DNA of 64,000 nt from DASSFZ01 sp035292585 (lineage in GTDB: Bacteria; Chloroflexota; Anaerolineae; Fen-1058), in NCBI GenBank assembly GCA_035292585.1, contig DATDPU010000061.1, forward strand, positions 1 to 64,000, in the 5' to 3' direction. Shown here piece after piece: positions 1-7,975 of the stretch. A program made the position numbers and the translations under genes. A model generated the notes under the pieces. The model was not told where the DNA came from, did not search any database, and was given only the letters and a program-made list of their open reading frames with translations. Each line of letters starts with the position of its first letter. Within the stretch, counting starts at the first letter, position 1.

Positions 1-52
1 CGCTGGTGCAGGGGTCCATACCCACCTCCTTGAGGTAGAAGTATGAACCCAC

Positions 53-136
53 TGCACACGATGTCCTGGCGGCAGATCACCACTAGCGCGCCCACGATGT
101 CGTGGCGGTTCTAGCGCCCACGATGTCGTGGCGGTT
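53..136. repeat. Short tandem repeat with internal palindrome
   Basis: Two nearly identical units of about 26 bases (starting near 84 and 112) and a degenerate third unit (about 53-72) share the core CCCACGATGTCGTGGCGG. CACGA and TCGTG can pair, so each unit can form a small hairpin. It lies just 3' of the histidine kinase gene. There are too few units and no spacer/repeat alternation, so it is not a CRISPR array. Confidence 0.6.
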
Positions 137-171
137 GACAGTTACCAGTTTACCAGTTACCACTTATTCTT

Positions 172-1335
172 TCAGGTAGTTTCGGTTGGCAGCGAGAAAG
201 TAAACGTGCTGCCTTTGCCGAGCTCGCTCTCGACCCGAATTTTTCCGCCGTGGATTTCGACCGCGAGCTTGCAGAAGGCTAATCCCAGGCCGGTGCCGGG
301 CGCTTGCCCGCTGATGGCCGACGCGCCCCGGCTGAATTTGTGGAACAACCGCGCGCGATCTTCAGGCGCGATGCCCGGCCCTTCGTCGCGCACTGAAATC
401 TCGACTTCGTTCCCTTTGCCGCGCCGGGCACTCACGGTTACCGCCTGGCCGGGCAGCACGAACTTGCAGGCGTTGTCGAGCAGGTTGACGACCACGCGCT
501 CGATCATGTTGACGTCGATCAGCACCGGCGGGAGGCCCGCTTCGAGATCGATCGATAACGGGATGTGTTTACGATCGGCGGTGGGTTTTACGAAATCGAC
601 CGCCCGCTCGATCAGGGTGTCCAGCCGGGCGGTCGTGGTGGTGAGCGTGAACTGGCCGCCTTCCAGCCGGGTCATGTCCATGAGCGATTCCACCAGCAGC
701 GAGATGCGTCGCGACGAGCGTAACGCGATGTTGACCAGCGCGCCCGGCGCCGGGGTCATATTCGGGTCGCGCAGCGAGTCTTTCAGCAGCTCCAGGCTGC
801 TGATGATGTTGCTCAAAGGGTTACGCAGATCATGGACGATCATGTAGATCTGTTCGTCGCGGGCGCGCTCCATCTCCTGGATCTCGGTTCGGTCGTGAAC
901 GAGCCACTGCAAGGCCGGGCGGCCGGTATAAATGATGTGGCGCACAGCCAGCGTGAGGCTGATCTCGCGGACGCCCAGTTTGGTCTCCAGGCTTTGCTGC
1001 CACTCGGGCTGTTGGCGCGCCGCCGGTAAGAGGGTGAGTAAGCCGCGCAAGCCCGCCGGCATCGACTCGCTGCTCAATGACTTGCCGATGAGGTCTTCGC
1101 GATTCACGCCGATAAACTGAACCGCGCGCGGATTGAGGTCGATCACCATGCCATCCGGCTCGGTGATCAAGATGGGATCGGAACAATCCTCAAACAGGTT
1201 GCGGTAACAACGCTCGAGTTGAGCCAGGCGCGCCTCGAATTGCTGCCAGGCGGCCGTGGCTTCGACCGAGCCGGCGGCAGATGGATCGCGATCGGCCGAA
1301 GCGGGGGGATAGGGATTGGAATCGGGTTGAGCCAT
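172..1335 (-). CDS. PAS-domain sensor histidine kinase (soluble)
   Basis: A 387-aa signal-transducing kinase. A single PAS domain spans about residues 43-150 (NLFEDCSDPILITEPDGMV), followed by a HisKA helix with phospho-acceptor His168 in IVHDLRNPLSNI. The HATPase_c domain shows the N box (NLLDNACKF), the G1 box (DEGPGIAPEDRARLF) and the G2 box (GTGLGLAFCKLAVEIHGG). There is no membrane segment or signal peptide, so it probably senses a cytoplasmic cue through PAS. No response regulator is adjacent; the next gene on the same strand, 10 bases upstream, is threonine synthase, so it may be co-transcribed but functionally an orphan. The family assignment is secure; the signal and partner are unknown. 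Confidence 0.93.
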   Translation of the reverse strand: MAQPDSNPYPPASADRDPSAAGSVEATAAWQQFEARLAQLERCYRNLFEDCSDPILITEPDGMVIDLNPRAVQFIGVNREDLIGKSLSSESMPAGLRGLLTLLPAARQQPEWQQSLETKLGVREISLTLAVRHIIYTGRPALQWLVHDRTEIQEMERARDEQIYMIVHDLRNPLSNIISSLELLKDSLRDPNMTPAPGALVNIALRSSRRISLLVESLMDMTRLEGGQFTLTTTTARLDTLIERAVDFVKPTADRKHIPLSIDLEAGLPPVLIDVNMIERVVVNLLDNACKFVLPGQAVTVSARRGKGNEVEISVRDEGPGIAPEDRARLFHKFSRGASAISGQAPGTGLGLAFCKLAVEIHGGKIRVESELGKGSTFTFSLPTETT

Positions 1336-1345
1336 CGGCGCTATC

Positions 1346-2530
1346 CTAATGGAGCTGCAATTCTTTCAAACGGGTTCCGGTGTTCAGACAGACGATCTGC
1401 TCATTCGGGCGGAGCTGGCCGGATTGAATCAACGGGTTGAGCGCGGCGATCGTGGCTGCGCCTTCCAGGCAGGCCGCGATGCCTTCATAGCGGCTGATCA
1501 GGTGCTGTGCCTGGCGCATGGCGTCGTCGCTCACGGTCACCGCCGTCCCGCCGCTCTCACGCAAGGTTTGGAGGATCAGCCTATCGGCAAACGGCTTCGG
1601 CACGCGCAGCCCGGCTGCGGCCGTTTGCGCATTCGGCCACAGCTTGCAGCGATCGGCGCCGGCGTGGAAGGCGCGATACACCGGCGCACACCCTTCCGCT
1701 TGTACGGCGATCAGGCGCGGCCGGCGTCCGGCGATCCAGCCTAAGGTCTCCATCTCGGCGAAGGCTTTCCACATGCCGATCAGGCCGGTGCCGCCGCCGG
1801 TCGGGTAGAGGATCGCATCGGGCAGCCGCCAGCCCAACTGCTGCGCGATCTCGTACCCCATCGTCTTCTTGCCCTCGACGCGATACGGCTCGCGCAAAGT
1901 CGAGAGGTCAAACCAGTCGCGCTCACGCGCGCGATGGGCGGCCAGCTTGCCGGCGTCGTCGATCAGACCATCGACTAATGTCACCTCGGCGCCGGCGACT
2001 TCGGCCTCGACCCGGTTGGCCGCCGGCGCGTCTTTGGGCATATAGACGTGAACGCGCGCAGCGCCACGTGCGCCATACGCCGCTGCCGCGCCGCCGGCAT
2101 TGCCGGCCGTTGGCACTACGAATTCACGTGCGCCGAGTTCGAGGGCGCGCGAAAGAGCCACGGCCATGCCGCGCGCTTTGAAGGTGCCGGTGGGATTGAG
2201 GCCCTCGTCCTTGATCCATAAGTGTGGCAGGTTAAACGTTGCGCCCAGCCGTGGGGCGCGGAACAGCGGCGTGCCGCCCTCGCCCAGGTAAAGCGCGCGA
2301 GCGGGGTCGCGTAGTGGCAGCAACTCGCGCCAGTTCCACAGTCGATCAGATCGAGCGGCCAACCGATCGCGATCGAGTTCGGCTCGGGCCGCAGTCAGGT
2401 CGTAACGAGCGAGCAGCGGCTCCCCACAATTGGTACAGAGCGCCTGAAGTTCATCCGGTGCATGAAGTTTGCCGCAGTGAGAACACGCCAAATGATCGAG
2501 GTAGCTCGTGCGCGAGCTGGAAATGGGCAT
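1346..2530 (-). CDS. thrC: Threonine synthase
   Basis: A PLP-dependent enzyme converting O-phosphohomoserine to threonine. The N-terminus has a zinc-ribbon-like CxxC...CxxC (Cys16, 19, 32, 35) seen in many archaeal/plant-type threonine synthases. The PLP lysine is Lys118 in NPTGTFKARG, and the phosphate-binding GNAGGAAAAYG loop and a C-terminal CLNTGTRLKELQ follow. I use the ATG at 2530 (MPISSSRTSY) because the zinc ribbon starts shortly after it; the frame stays open to 2608, adding 26 residues without family character. The enzyme acts in the cytoplasm on the aspartate-family pathway. Related fold-type II enzymes are possible, but the ribbon plus Lys context favours threonine synthase. Confidence 0.9.
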   Translation of the reverse strand: MPISSSRTSYLDHLACSHCGKLHAPDELQALCTNCGEPLLARYDLTAARAELDRDRLAARSDRLWNWRELLPLRDPARALYLGEGGTPLFRAPRLGATFNLPHLWIKDEGLNPTGTFKARGMAVALSRALELGAREFVVPTAGNAGGAAAAYGARGAARVHVYMPKDAPAANRVEAEVAGAEVTLVDGLIDDAGKLAAHRARERDWFDLSTLREPYRVEGKKTMGYEIAQQLGWRLPDAILYPTGGGTGLIGMWKAFAEMETLGWIAGRRPRLIAVQAEGCAPVYRAFHAGADRCKLWPNAQTAAAGLRVPKPFADRLILQTLRESGGTAVTVSDDAMRQAQHLISRYEGIAACLEGAATIAALNPLIQSGQLRPNEQIVCLNTGTRLKELQLH

Positions 2531-2651
2531 CGCTGGAACGGTTTGGCGAACAACAATCCAGGCATAAGAATCAGTTGCCGATGAAACGGTGAGGGGATTA
2601 TAGCACAACGGCGGAAGGGTTGGTAAAAGTTAAAGCTCGCTCGCCGTTTGG

Positions 2652-2698
2652 CCGCAGTTGCACTGCGGACGTTGGGCGACAGTTCAACTGTCGCCCAA
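2652..2698. repeat. Two adjacent CAGTT-centred palindromes
   Basis: A 17-base palindrome (CCGCAGTTGCACTGCGG) is followed by a 27-base near-perfect one (TTGGGCGACAG facing CTGTCGCCCAA). Both belong to the dispersed family seen again near 15491, 22741, 28390 and 53740. They sit between thrC and the upstream kinase gene and could also act as a hairpin in the transcript. Confidence 0.75.
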
Positions 2699-2730
2699 AC
2701 ATGTGGCAACGAGGGAACGGTTAATAAACG

Positions 2731-3375
2731 TTATAGTGTGTTCGCCATAACGGACGGCTCAGCGGCCAGCCGATCGGTAATGCGCGCGGCGACCAGGTCA
2801 AGATGCGCATGCCGATTGACGTAGTCGAGATCGTCGGCATTGATCGTCAGGATGGGGCACAAGGTGAAGTTGTCGATCCACTCTTCATACAGATCGTTGA
2901 GGCTCGCCAGATACGCGGCCGAGATGTTGCGTTCATAATCGCGCCCGCGTAACACGACGCGCTTCTGCAAGGTCGGCACACTCGCGCGCAAATAGACGAC
3001 CAGATCGGGCGGGGGTAAATATAGCGTGAGGACTTCGTACAGCTCGCGATACACGCGATAGTCGCGCTCATCCATGTTGCCCTGCCGATACAGGTTCTTG
3101 GCGAAGATCTCGGCGTCTTCGTACACACTGCGATCTTGCAACACCGAGGACGGATGATCGAGGAGGCGGCGGTGATGGCGCAGTCGCTCGGAGAGGAAGA
3201 AGACCTGCGAGTGGAACGACCACATGCGCATGTCGCGATAAAAGTCCGACAGGTAAGGGTTTTCGTCGACGGCTTCGTAAAACGGTGTCCAGCCGAGCTT
3301 ATCCGCCAGCAGTCCAACCAGCGTCGATTTTCCAACCCCAACGTTGCCCGCGATGGCAACAAAGCGTTTCGCCAT
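2731..3375 (-). CDS. Deoxynucleoside kinase (dGK/dCK family)
   Basis: A 214-aa kinase that phosphorylates a deoxynucleoside 5'-OH with ATP in nucleotide salvage. The P-loop is GNVGVGKST (residues 10-18), the sugar/base-binding acidic residue is in YEAVDENPYLSDFY, the DRS motif is at 81-83 (QDRSVYEDAEIFA), and an arginine-rich LID (RGRDYER) is present. Length matches bacterial dGK/dAK enzymes. It lies 19 bases downstream of a second, divergent member of the same family (3395-4291), so the two probably form an operon. Bacilli and lactobacilli use paired dAK/dGK subunits; whether these two proteins form a heterodimer is an inference. Base specificity cannot be read from sequence alone. Confidence 0.9.
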   Translation of the reverse strand: MAKRFVAIAGNVGVGKSTLVGLLADKLGWTPFYEAVDENPYLSDFYRDMRMWSFHSQVFFLSERLRHHRRLLDHPSSVLQDRSVYEDAEIFAKNLYRQGNMDERDYRVYRELYEVLTLYLPPPDLVVYLRASVPTLQKRVVLRGRDYERNISAAYLASLNDLYEEWIDNFTLCPILTINADDLDYVNRHAHLDLVAARITDRLAAEPSVMANTL

Positions 3376-3394
3376 TGATATCCTCCTTCATCCC

Positions 3395-4291
3395 TCATCC
3401 CTCATCCTTCAGCCTTAAATGGACCCCCGCCGCATCTGCCAGCCGATTCAACCGCTCCCGACACTCCAGCAGCGCCTGGTGCAACACGGCCGCGCCGCCG
3501 GAATCCGATAGCGCAGCGCTGAGCTCGCCAATCGATTGGGTGAGCGCGAGGAATTCTCCGATCGCGTCCCGCCGCCGCTGGGCATCGAGGCGTTCCGGCA
3601 CACGCGGCAGGTCGCCGGCCTCGGCGCGCTCGAACTCGCCCGGCGCGCTCGACAGCTGCGGCAGCGTTTGTTGGAACGTCCCCTGCTGGAGCGCGGCGCG
3701 CACCTGCCCGCGCATATAGCTCATCGCCTCCGGGTCTTGCACGATGTTGAGGCCGTCGGTGTCGATCGCCAACACGGGGCATTCGGAGTAGGCGGCGGCG
3801 AAACCATCGTAGGCCAGACGCAGGCGGTCGATGTAGCTGCGGTCCATACTGCGCTCATACGGCCGATCGCGCGCGGCGATCCGCGCCAGCAGCGTGTCGA
3901 GGCTGGCGCGCAGATACACCAGCAGCTCGGGCTTGGGAATTTTCTCGGCCAGCGCCGAATGCAGTTTGGAATACACCGCCAGCTCGTCGCCGCTCAGATT
4001 GAGCCGCGCGAACAGCGCATCTTTGGCGAAGGTGTAATCGCTGATCAGCGCGCTGCGCGTCAATGCGCGCGGGATGACATCGTGCTGCTGGCGGTAACGG
4101 CTGAGGAGAAAGAAGATCTGCGTTTGAAATGCGTAGCGCGCGCGATCGCTGTAGAAGTCGGAGAGAAAAGGATTCTCCTCGAAGACTTCCAGCAGCGGCG
4201 CGGCGTTGAAGTCTGTGCACAACAGCCGCACCAGCGTCGTCTTGCCGACGCCAATCACACCTTCGACGGCGATGTAGGGATAGCGAGGCAA
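3395..4291 (-). CDS. Deoxynucleoside kinase-like protein with helical C-terminal extension
   Basis: A 298-aa paralogue of the downstream kinase. It has P-loop GVIGVGKT (11-18), a matching EVFEENPFLSDFYSD segment and a LID with ARDRPYERSMDR. The DRS motif is altered to SDYTF, so catalysis or specificity may differ. After about residue 205 it has an extra, probably helical, segment of some 90 residues, rich in Leu/Arg/Ala, absent from the sister protein. The ATG at 4291 begins with the expected PYIAVEG strand. Upstream is a 250-base intergenic region shared with divergent surE. Likely the first gene of the two-kinase operon; possibly a regulatory or obligate partner subunit. Confidence 0.82.
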   Translation of the reverse strand: MPRYPYIAVEGVIGVGKTTLVRLLCTDFNAAPLLEVFEENPFLSDFYSDRARYAFQTQIFFLLSRYRQQHDVIPRALTRSALISDYTFAKDALFARLNLSGDELAVYSKLHSALAEKIPKPELLVYLRASLDTLLARIAARDRPYERSMDRSYIDRLRLAYDGFAAAYSECPVLAIDTDGLNIVQDPEAMSYMRGQVRAALQQGTFQQTLPQLSSAPGEFERAEAGDLPRVPERLDAQRRRDAIGEFLALTQSIGELSAALSDSGGAAVLHQALLECRERLNRLADAAGVHLRLKDEG

Positions 4292-4543
4292 CCGGTGCTC
4301 CTTAGCTCAGCGGGAAGTCGCGTAACAGGATAAGACGCTCGCGCGCAAATGTCAAGGCAACGGATAAGAAACGAATAAACGGATGGGCAATGAACCAACC
4401 AACCAGCCAACTAACTACCCACCTAACCAACCACTGAATCAGCGAGTCAGCGAATCACCTGTCACGTTTCACGCCTCACGTTTCACTCCTCACGTATTAC
4501 GTTTATGGTATGATCTCAGCCTCACTCAACTGGAGAATTGTTT
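4292..4543 (+). promoter_or_regulatory. Divergent intergenic region with surE promoter candidate
   Basis: This 252-base gap separates the kinase operon (minus) from surE (plus). It holds an AACC/ACTAACC-rich low-complexity stretch (about 4392-4432), several CACGTTTCAC-type short repeats (4461-4500), and a good -10 hexamer TATGAT at 4509-4514. No convincing -35 is visible. A Shine-Dalgarno GGAG (4532-4535) precedes the surE ATG. Confidence 0.5.
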
Positions 4544-5398
4544 ATGCCGGCTCGCCCACTGATTTTGATCACGAATGATGACGGTATCAAATCGCCCGGA
4601 CTGCGCGCCGCCGCGGAGGTGTGTGAAGCGCTGGGCGAGATTTTGATTGTCGCGCCGGCGCATCAACAATCCGGCGCGGGCCGCTCGATGCCGGCCACCA
4701 GCGAGGGCCGCATCTACGCCGAAGAAGTGCCGATCAAGGGGCAGAAGGTGATCGGCTATGGCGTCGAAGGCACGCCGGCGCAGGTGGTGCAACACGCCTT
4801 GTTCGAGATCGCCCAGCGCCCGGTGAACCTGGTCGTATCGGGCATCAACTACGGCGAGAATATCGGCGAGGGGATCACGGTATCGGGCACGGTCGGCGCA
4901 GCGTTGGAAGCCGCTTCCTTTGGCGTGCCGGCGCTGGCTGCATCGCGGCAGACGGCGCAGGAACACTACCTCAGCCACTCGGCAGAAATCGACTTCTCGG
5001 CTGCGGCGCACTTTTTACAGAAAGTCACCGCTGCGGTGTTGCAGCGCGGCCTGCCGGCCGGTGTCGACCTGCTCAAGATCGAAGTCCCCCAGCACGCGAC
5101 GACTAACACGCCGACGCGCTGGACGCGCCTCAGCCGCCAGCGCTATTTCTACCCGATTGTGCCGCACCGCCGCCGGCCATCCGACCCCGGCCCGCTCGGT
5201 TACGAAACACGCGTCGAGCTCGACACGCTCGAACTCGATTCGGATGTGCGGGCGGTGATCGTCGACAAGGTCGTGTCCATCACGCCCGTCTCCGTTGATC
5301 TCACGGCGCGGGTCGACTTTGGGCAGATGCAGGCGTGGTTGGACCAACGGGGCGACCTCCCACACGATTGGCGCGGGTCTCCTGACCGCGCCGCTTAG
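4544..5398 (+). CDS. surE: 5'/3'-nucleotidase SurE
   Basis: A 284-aa divalent-metal-dependent phosphatase acting on nucleoside monophosphates. The diagnostic N-terminus ILITNDDGIKSPGLRA carries the metal-binding Asp pair (12-13). The GAGRS and SGINYGENIGEGITVSGTVGAALEA motifs are intact. It is slightly longer than the E. coli enzyme because of a C-terminal extension. The ATG at 4544 is preceded by GGAG at 8-base spacing; a TTG two codons upstream is also in frame but poorly placed. Next to two deoxynucleoside kinases, it fits a nucleotide-pool/salvage neighbourhood, although it is divergently transcribed. Confidence 0.95.
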   Translation: MPARPLILITNDDGIKSPGLRAAAEVCEALGEILIVAPAHQQSGAGRSMPATSEGRIYAEEVPIKGQKVIGYGVEGTPAQVVQHALFEIAQRPVNLVVSGINYGENIGEGITVSGTVGAALEAASFGVPALAASRQTAQEHYLSHSAEIDFSAAAHFLQKVTAAVLQRGLPAGVDLLKIEVPQHATTNTPTRWTRLSRQRYFYPIVPHRRRPSDPGPLGYETRVELDTLELDSDVRAVIVDKVVSITPVSVDLTARVDFGQMQAWLDQRGDLPHDWRGSPDRAA

Positions 5399-5458
5399 AG
5401 TTTTTGGAAAAAACTCTCCAACCGCGTCCTCGCGCCTGGGCCGCCCGCGAGGACGCGG
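5398..5458. repeat. AT hairpin plus GAGGACGCGGG inverted repeat
   Basis: GAGTTTTT and AAAAACTC pair around a short loop right at the surE stop codon and could act as a transcript end. It is followed by CCGCGTCCTCGCG (5422-5434) and its exact reverse complement (5446-5458). The right arm, with GGGCTTCGAGC after it, belongs to a dispersed repeat seen again near 18282, 33430 and 60118. Confidence 0.65.
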
Positions 5459-5501
5459 GCTTCGAGCAAGACCTGGCAGGTTGATGCTGCTCTGTGAAGT
5501 T

Positions 5502-5529
5502 TTCGGTTCACAGATGACTAAGGTATAAT
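5502..5529 (+). promoter_or_regulatory. Promoter candidate for the chelatase gene
   Basis: A perfect -10 hexamer TATAAT lies at 5524-5529, 64 bases before the chelatase ATG. The -35 position has only a weak match (TTCGGT at 5502-5507, 16-base spacer). Confidence 0.5.
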
Positions 5530-5592
5530 CTACCTGCGCTGGCCGCGGCGTGTTGTGGCGCGGCTGGTTGAGATGAACCACCTGGAGTCTGA

Positions 5593-6693
5593 ATGCGCAC
5601 GATTTTTCCCTTCACAGCAATTGTAGGCCAGGAACGCATGCGGCGCGCGCTGGTCTTGAATGCCGTCTATCCGCAGATCGGCGGTGTGTTGATCCGGGGC
5701 GAGCGCGGCACCGCTAAATCGACGGCAGCCCGCGCGCTGGCGGCGTTGCTGCCTGAAATCAGAGTCGTCGAGAACTGTCGCTTTGGCTGCGATCCCGATT
5801 CGCCGCTGGAGTGGTGCACCGAATGTCGCGAGCGCGCCGCCGATGGCGAGGAGTTGCCGGCGGCGATCCGCCGCACCCGCTTCGTCGATCTGCCCGTCAG
5901 CGCGACCGAGGATCGCGTGGTCGGCACGCTCGATATTGAACAGGCCATCCAGAAAGGTGTCCGCCGGTTCGAGCCGGGCGTCTTGGCCGCCGCCAATCGC
6001 GGCCTGCTGTACGTCGACGAAGTCAACCTGCTCGACGATCACGTCGTCGATCTGTTGCTCGATTCGGCGGCGATGGGCGTGAACGTCGTCGAGCGCGAGG
6101 GCATCTCGTTCAGCCATCCCGCCCGCTTCATCCTGATCGGCACGATGAACCCCGAAGAAGGCGACTTGCGCCCGCAGCTGCTCGATCGTTTCGCCTTCGC
6201 CGTCGATATTCAGGGCATCCACGATCAGCAGCAGCGCATGCAGATCCTCGAACGGAACCTGGCCTTCGAGCAAGACGCCGAAGGGTTCTCCGCCGAATGG
6301 GAACCGCGCGAGCGGATGCTCTCGGAGGAGATCGATCGGGCGCGCAAGTTGCTGGCTCAGGTCAAGTTCGCGCAAGCCGACCTGGCGGCCATCGCCGGGA
6401 TGATGGCGAGCTTAGGCGTCGATGGTCACCGCGCCGATCTGGTGATCCTCAAAGGCGCACGCGCACACGCGGCGCAGGCCGGGCGCGATTTCATCACGAA
6501 AGAAGATATCCTCCTCGCGGCCGAGCTGGCGTTGCCGCATCGCCTGAAGCGGCAACCGTTCCAGGAGAACGGCCAGGTCTCGATGCAAGACCTGAGCGAG
6601 CGCCTCGACAAGGCCCAGAGTGAATTCAGCGGCGGCGAAGAAGCCGTCATGGACGAGGCCGGCGAGCCAGGCGGCGTCAAAAAAAAACGGTAG
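5593..6693 (+). CDS. chlI: Mg/Co-chelatase ATPase subunit (ChlI/BchI part of a chlD gene)
   Basis: A 366-aa AAA+ ATPase of the ChlI/BchI family, the motor that energises metal insertion into a tetrapyrrole. Walker A is GERGTAKST (36-44); the ChlI insertion (FGCDPDSPLEWC...VSATEDRVVGTLDIE) and Walker B GLLYVDEVNLLDDHVVDLLLD follow, then GTMNPEEGDLRPQLLDRF (sensor 1/Arg finger region). The coding frame ends in Val-Lys-Lys-Lys-Arg-TAG within a run of nine A residues. The VWA half of ChlD lies directly downstream in the -1 frame without its own start, so this product looks like the short, unshifted form of a chlD gene. With no ChlH in the window, Mg versus Co cannot be decided; cobalt chelation for B12 is likely in a non-phototroph. 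Confidence 0.92.
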   Translation: MRTIFPFTAIVGQERMRRALVLNAVYPQIGGVLIRGERGTAKSTAARALAALLPEIRVVENCRFGCDPDSPLEWCTECRERAADGEELPAAIRRTRFVDLPVSATEDRVVGTLDIEQAIQKGVRRFEPGVLAAANRGLLYVDEVNLLDDHVVDLLLDSAAMGVNVVEREGISFSHPARFILIGTMNPEEGDLRPQLLDRFAFAVDIQGIHDQQQRMQILERNLAFEQDAEGFSAEWEPRERMLSEEIDRARKLLAQVKFAQADLAAIAGMMASLGVDGHRADLVILKGARAHAAQAGRDFITKEDILLAAELALPHRLKRQPFQENGQVSMQDLSERLDKAQSEFSGGEEAVMDEAGEPGGVKKKR

Positions 6694-7652
6694 CGCCCGA
6701 GGGCGAAGTCAAAGATACGGCTGACCTGGGGCATAGTGAAGCGCGCACGCAGGCGCAGACCACCGGGCAGCAGGACGCCTACTGGTGGGAAGGCGGCGAC
6801 AGCGTTCCGATTGGCGAGACGTTCGACGTCCGCAAACTCGATACGCCGCTCGATAAGATCACGCGATCCACAGCCGGCCGCCGCAGCTCGGCGAAGACCG
6901 AGCGCAAGCGTGGTCGCTACATCAAGGCCCGACCCTCACCCAACAACCCCACCGATCTCGCGTTCGACGCGACGCTGCGCGCCGCCGCGCCTTATCAGCC
7001 CGAACGCCGGCGCCAAAAAGTCGAAGGTCCCGCCTTGCGCGTCGGGCGCGGCGACTACCAGAAAAAAGTTCGCGTCCGCAAAGCCGCCAACCTGATCTTG
7101 TTCGTGGTCGATGCTTCGTGGTCGATGGCCGTCGCCGAGCGCATGGCGGCGACGAAGGGCGCGATCATGTCGCTGCTCACCGACGCCTACCAGCGCCGCG
7201 ATCGGGTCGGCCTGATCGTGTTCCAGAAAGATCAGGCGCGGCTAATTTTGCCCCCCACTTCGTCGGTCGATCTGGCTCAACGCGCGCTCAGAGATATCCC
7301 GGTCGGCGGCAAGACGCCGCTCAGCGCCGGGCTGTCGCTGGCGTTTCGCGTGCTGACGCGCGAGGCCCAGCTGCATCCCGAAGTCGCGCCGCTGATGATC
7401 TTGCTCACCGATGGGGCGGGGAATGTGAGCCAGAGCGGTGGATCGCCCCAGGCCGAAGCGTATCGGGTGGCCGAGCAGATCGCCGATCTCGATTTGCGCT
7501 CGATCGTGATCAACATGGAGCATCAGGCGTTCGATCAAGGCTTGGCCGCGCAACTGGCCGAACATCTCGATTCGCCGTGCTACTCGCTCAAAGACCTCAA
7601 AGCCGAATCGCTCTACCGCACCGTGCGCGACGAGCTCCATCATTCCACCTGA
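6624..7652 (+). CDS. chlD: ChlD VWA-domain half, reached by -1 frameshift
   Basis: The frame is open from 6624 to 7652, but the first possible start codon is a TTG at 7035, inside the conserved domain. The conserved pre-VWA linker (GRYIKARPSPNNPTDLAFDA, ATLRAAAPYQPERR, then KVRVRKAANLILFVVDASWSMA) is encoded from about 6735 on, upstream of any start. The VWA MIDAS residues are present (DASWS, and LTDG). The most economical reading is that ribosomes slip -1 on the A9 run at 6679-6687 and make a ChlI-ChlD protein of about 685 residues spanning 5593-7652. Programmed frameshifting in chlD giving two cobalt chelatase subunits has been described, so the layout is not a new concept. A one-base assembly error in the A-run is the alternative. 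Confidence 0.82.
   Translation: MQRRRRSRHGRGRRARRRQKKTVAPEGEVKDTADLGHSEARTQAQTTGQQDAYWWEGGDSVPIGETFDVRKLDTPLDKITRSTAGRRSSAKTERKRGRYIKARPSPNNPTDLAFDATLRAAAPYQPERRRQKVEGPALRVGRGDYQKKVRVRKAANLILFVVDASWSMAVAERMAATKGAIMSLLTDAYQRRDRVGLIVFQKDQARLILPPTSSVDLAQRALRDIPVGGKTPLSAGLSLAFRVLTREAQLHPEVAPLMILLTDGAGNVSQSGGSPQAEAYRVAEQIADLDLRSIVINMEHQAFDQGLAAQLAEHLDSPCYSLKDLKAESLYRTVRDELHHST
6679..6705 (+). promoter_or_regulatory. Putative -1 frameshift signal (A9 slippery run plus hairpin)
   Basis: Nine A residues (6679-6687) are read as AAA AAA AAA in the ChlI frame and end six bases before the TAG at 6691. A short hairpin follows: CGCC (6694-6697), loop CGAG, GGCG (6702-6705). A purine-rich CCAGGCGG lies about 10 bases upstream and might act as an SD-like stimulator. 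A -1 slip puts ribosomes in the VWA frame. Confidence 0.65.
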
Positions 7653-7690
7653 CCACACGACCTGCGAGGCGCTTCGCGAAACCTCTCAGG

Positions 7691-7873
7691 TCTCACGTGG
7701 AGTTTTAGAAACCCGGTTTCCCGAAGGCCCTCTTGCGCGCCTTCATCGGCCTGTTCTTCTCGTACTTTATCACCGAGTTCTTGATCGGGCGGCAGTTGCC
7801 GCCTGAGGTTAAGGCAGGCGCGTTCGACTACTTCGTCGACATTTACCTGCATGGCGTTTTAGGCGACGCGTAA
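7691..7873 (+). pseudogene. TetR-family regulator, C-terminal remnant
   Basis: The frame ending at 7871-7873 translates to a tail resembling the C-terminal ligand-binding/dimer domain of TetR regulators (FIGLFFSYFITEFLIG..., then DYFVDIYLHGVLG). No N-terminal helix-turn-helix precedes it: the frame runs back into the chlD stop region and a CTGCGAGG/CCTCTCAGG inverted repeat (about 7662-7692). TetR genes often precede ABC efflux operons like the one that follows, so this is probably the remnant of its repressor. Confidence 0.5.
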
Positions 7874-7975
7874 CGTTGATTCGCTCATCGTCGTGCTCAT
7901 CGTCGTCTGTCCCCTTCGCTCCGCTACGGGGATCTGCGAGAGACGACTCCTACAACAGATACGGCTTCGACAACT

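Noticed and set aside
53..136. Possible short CRISPR array
   Set aside because: Only two good units plus a degenerate one, directly adjoining without unique spacers; the unit is itself palindromic.
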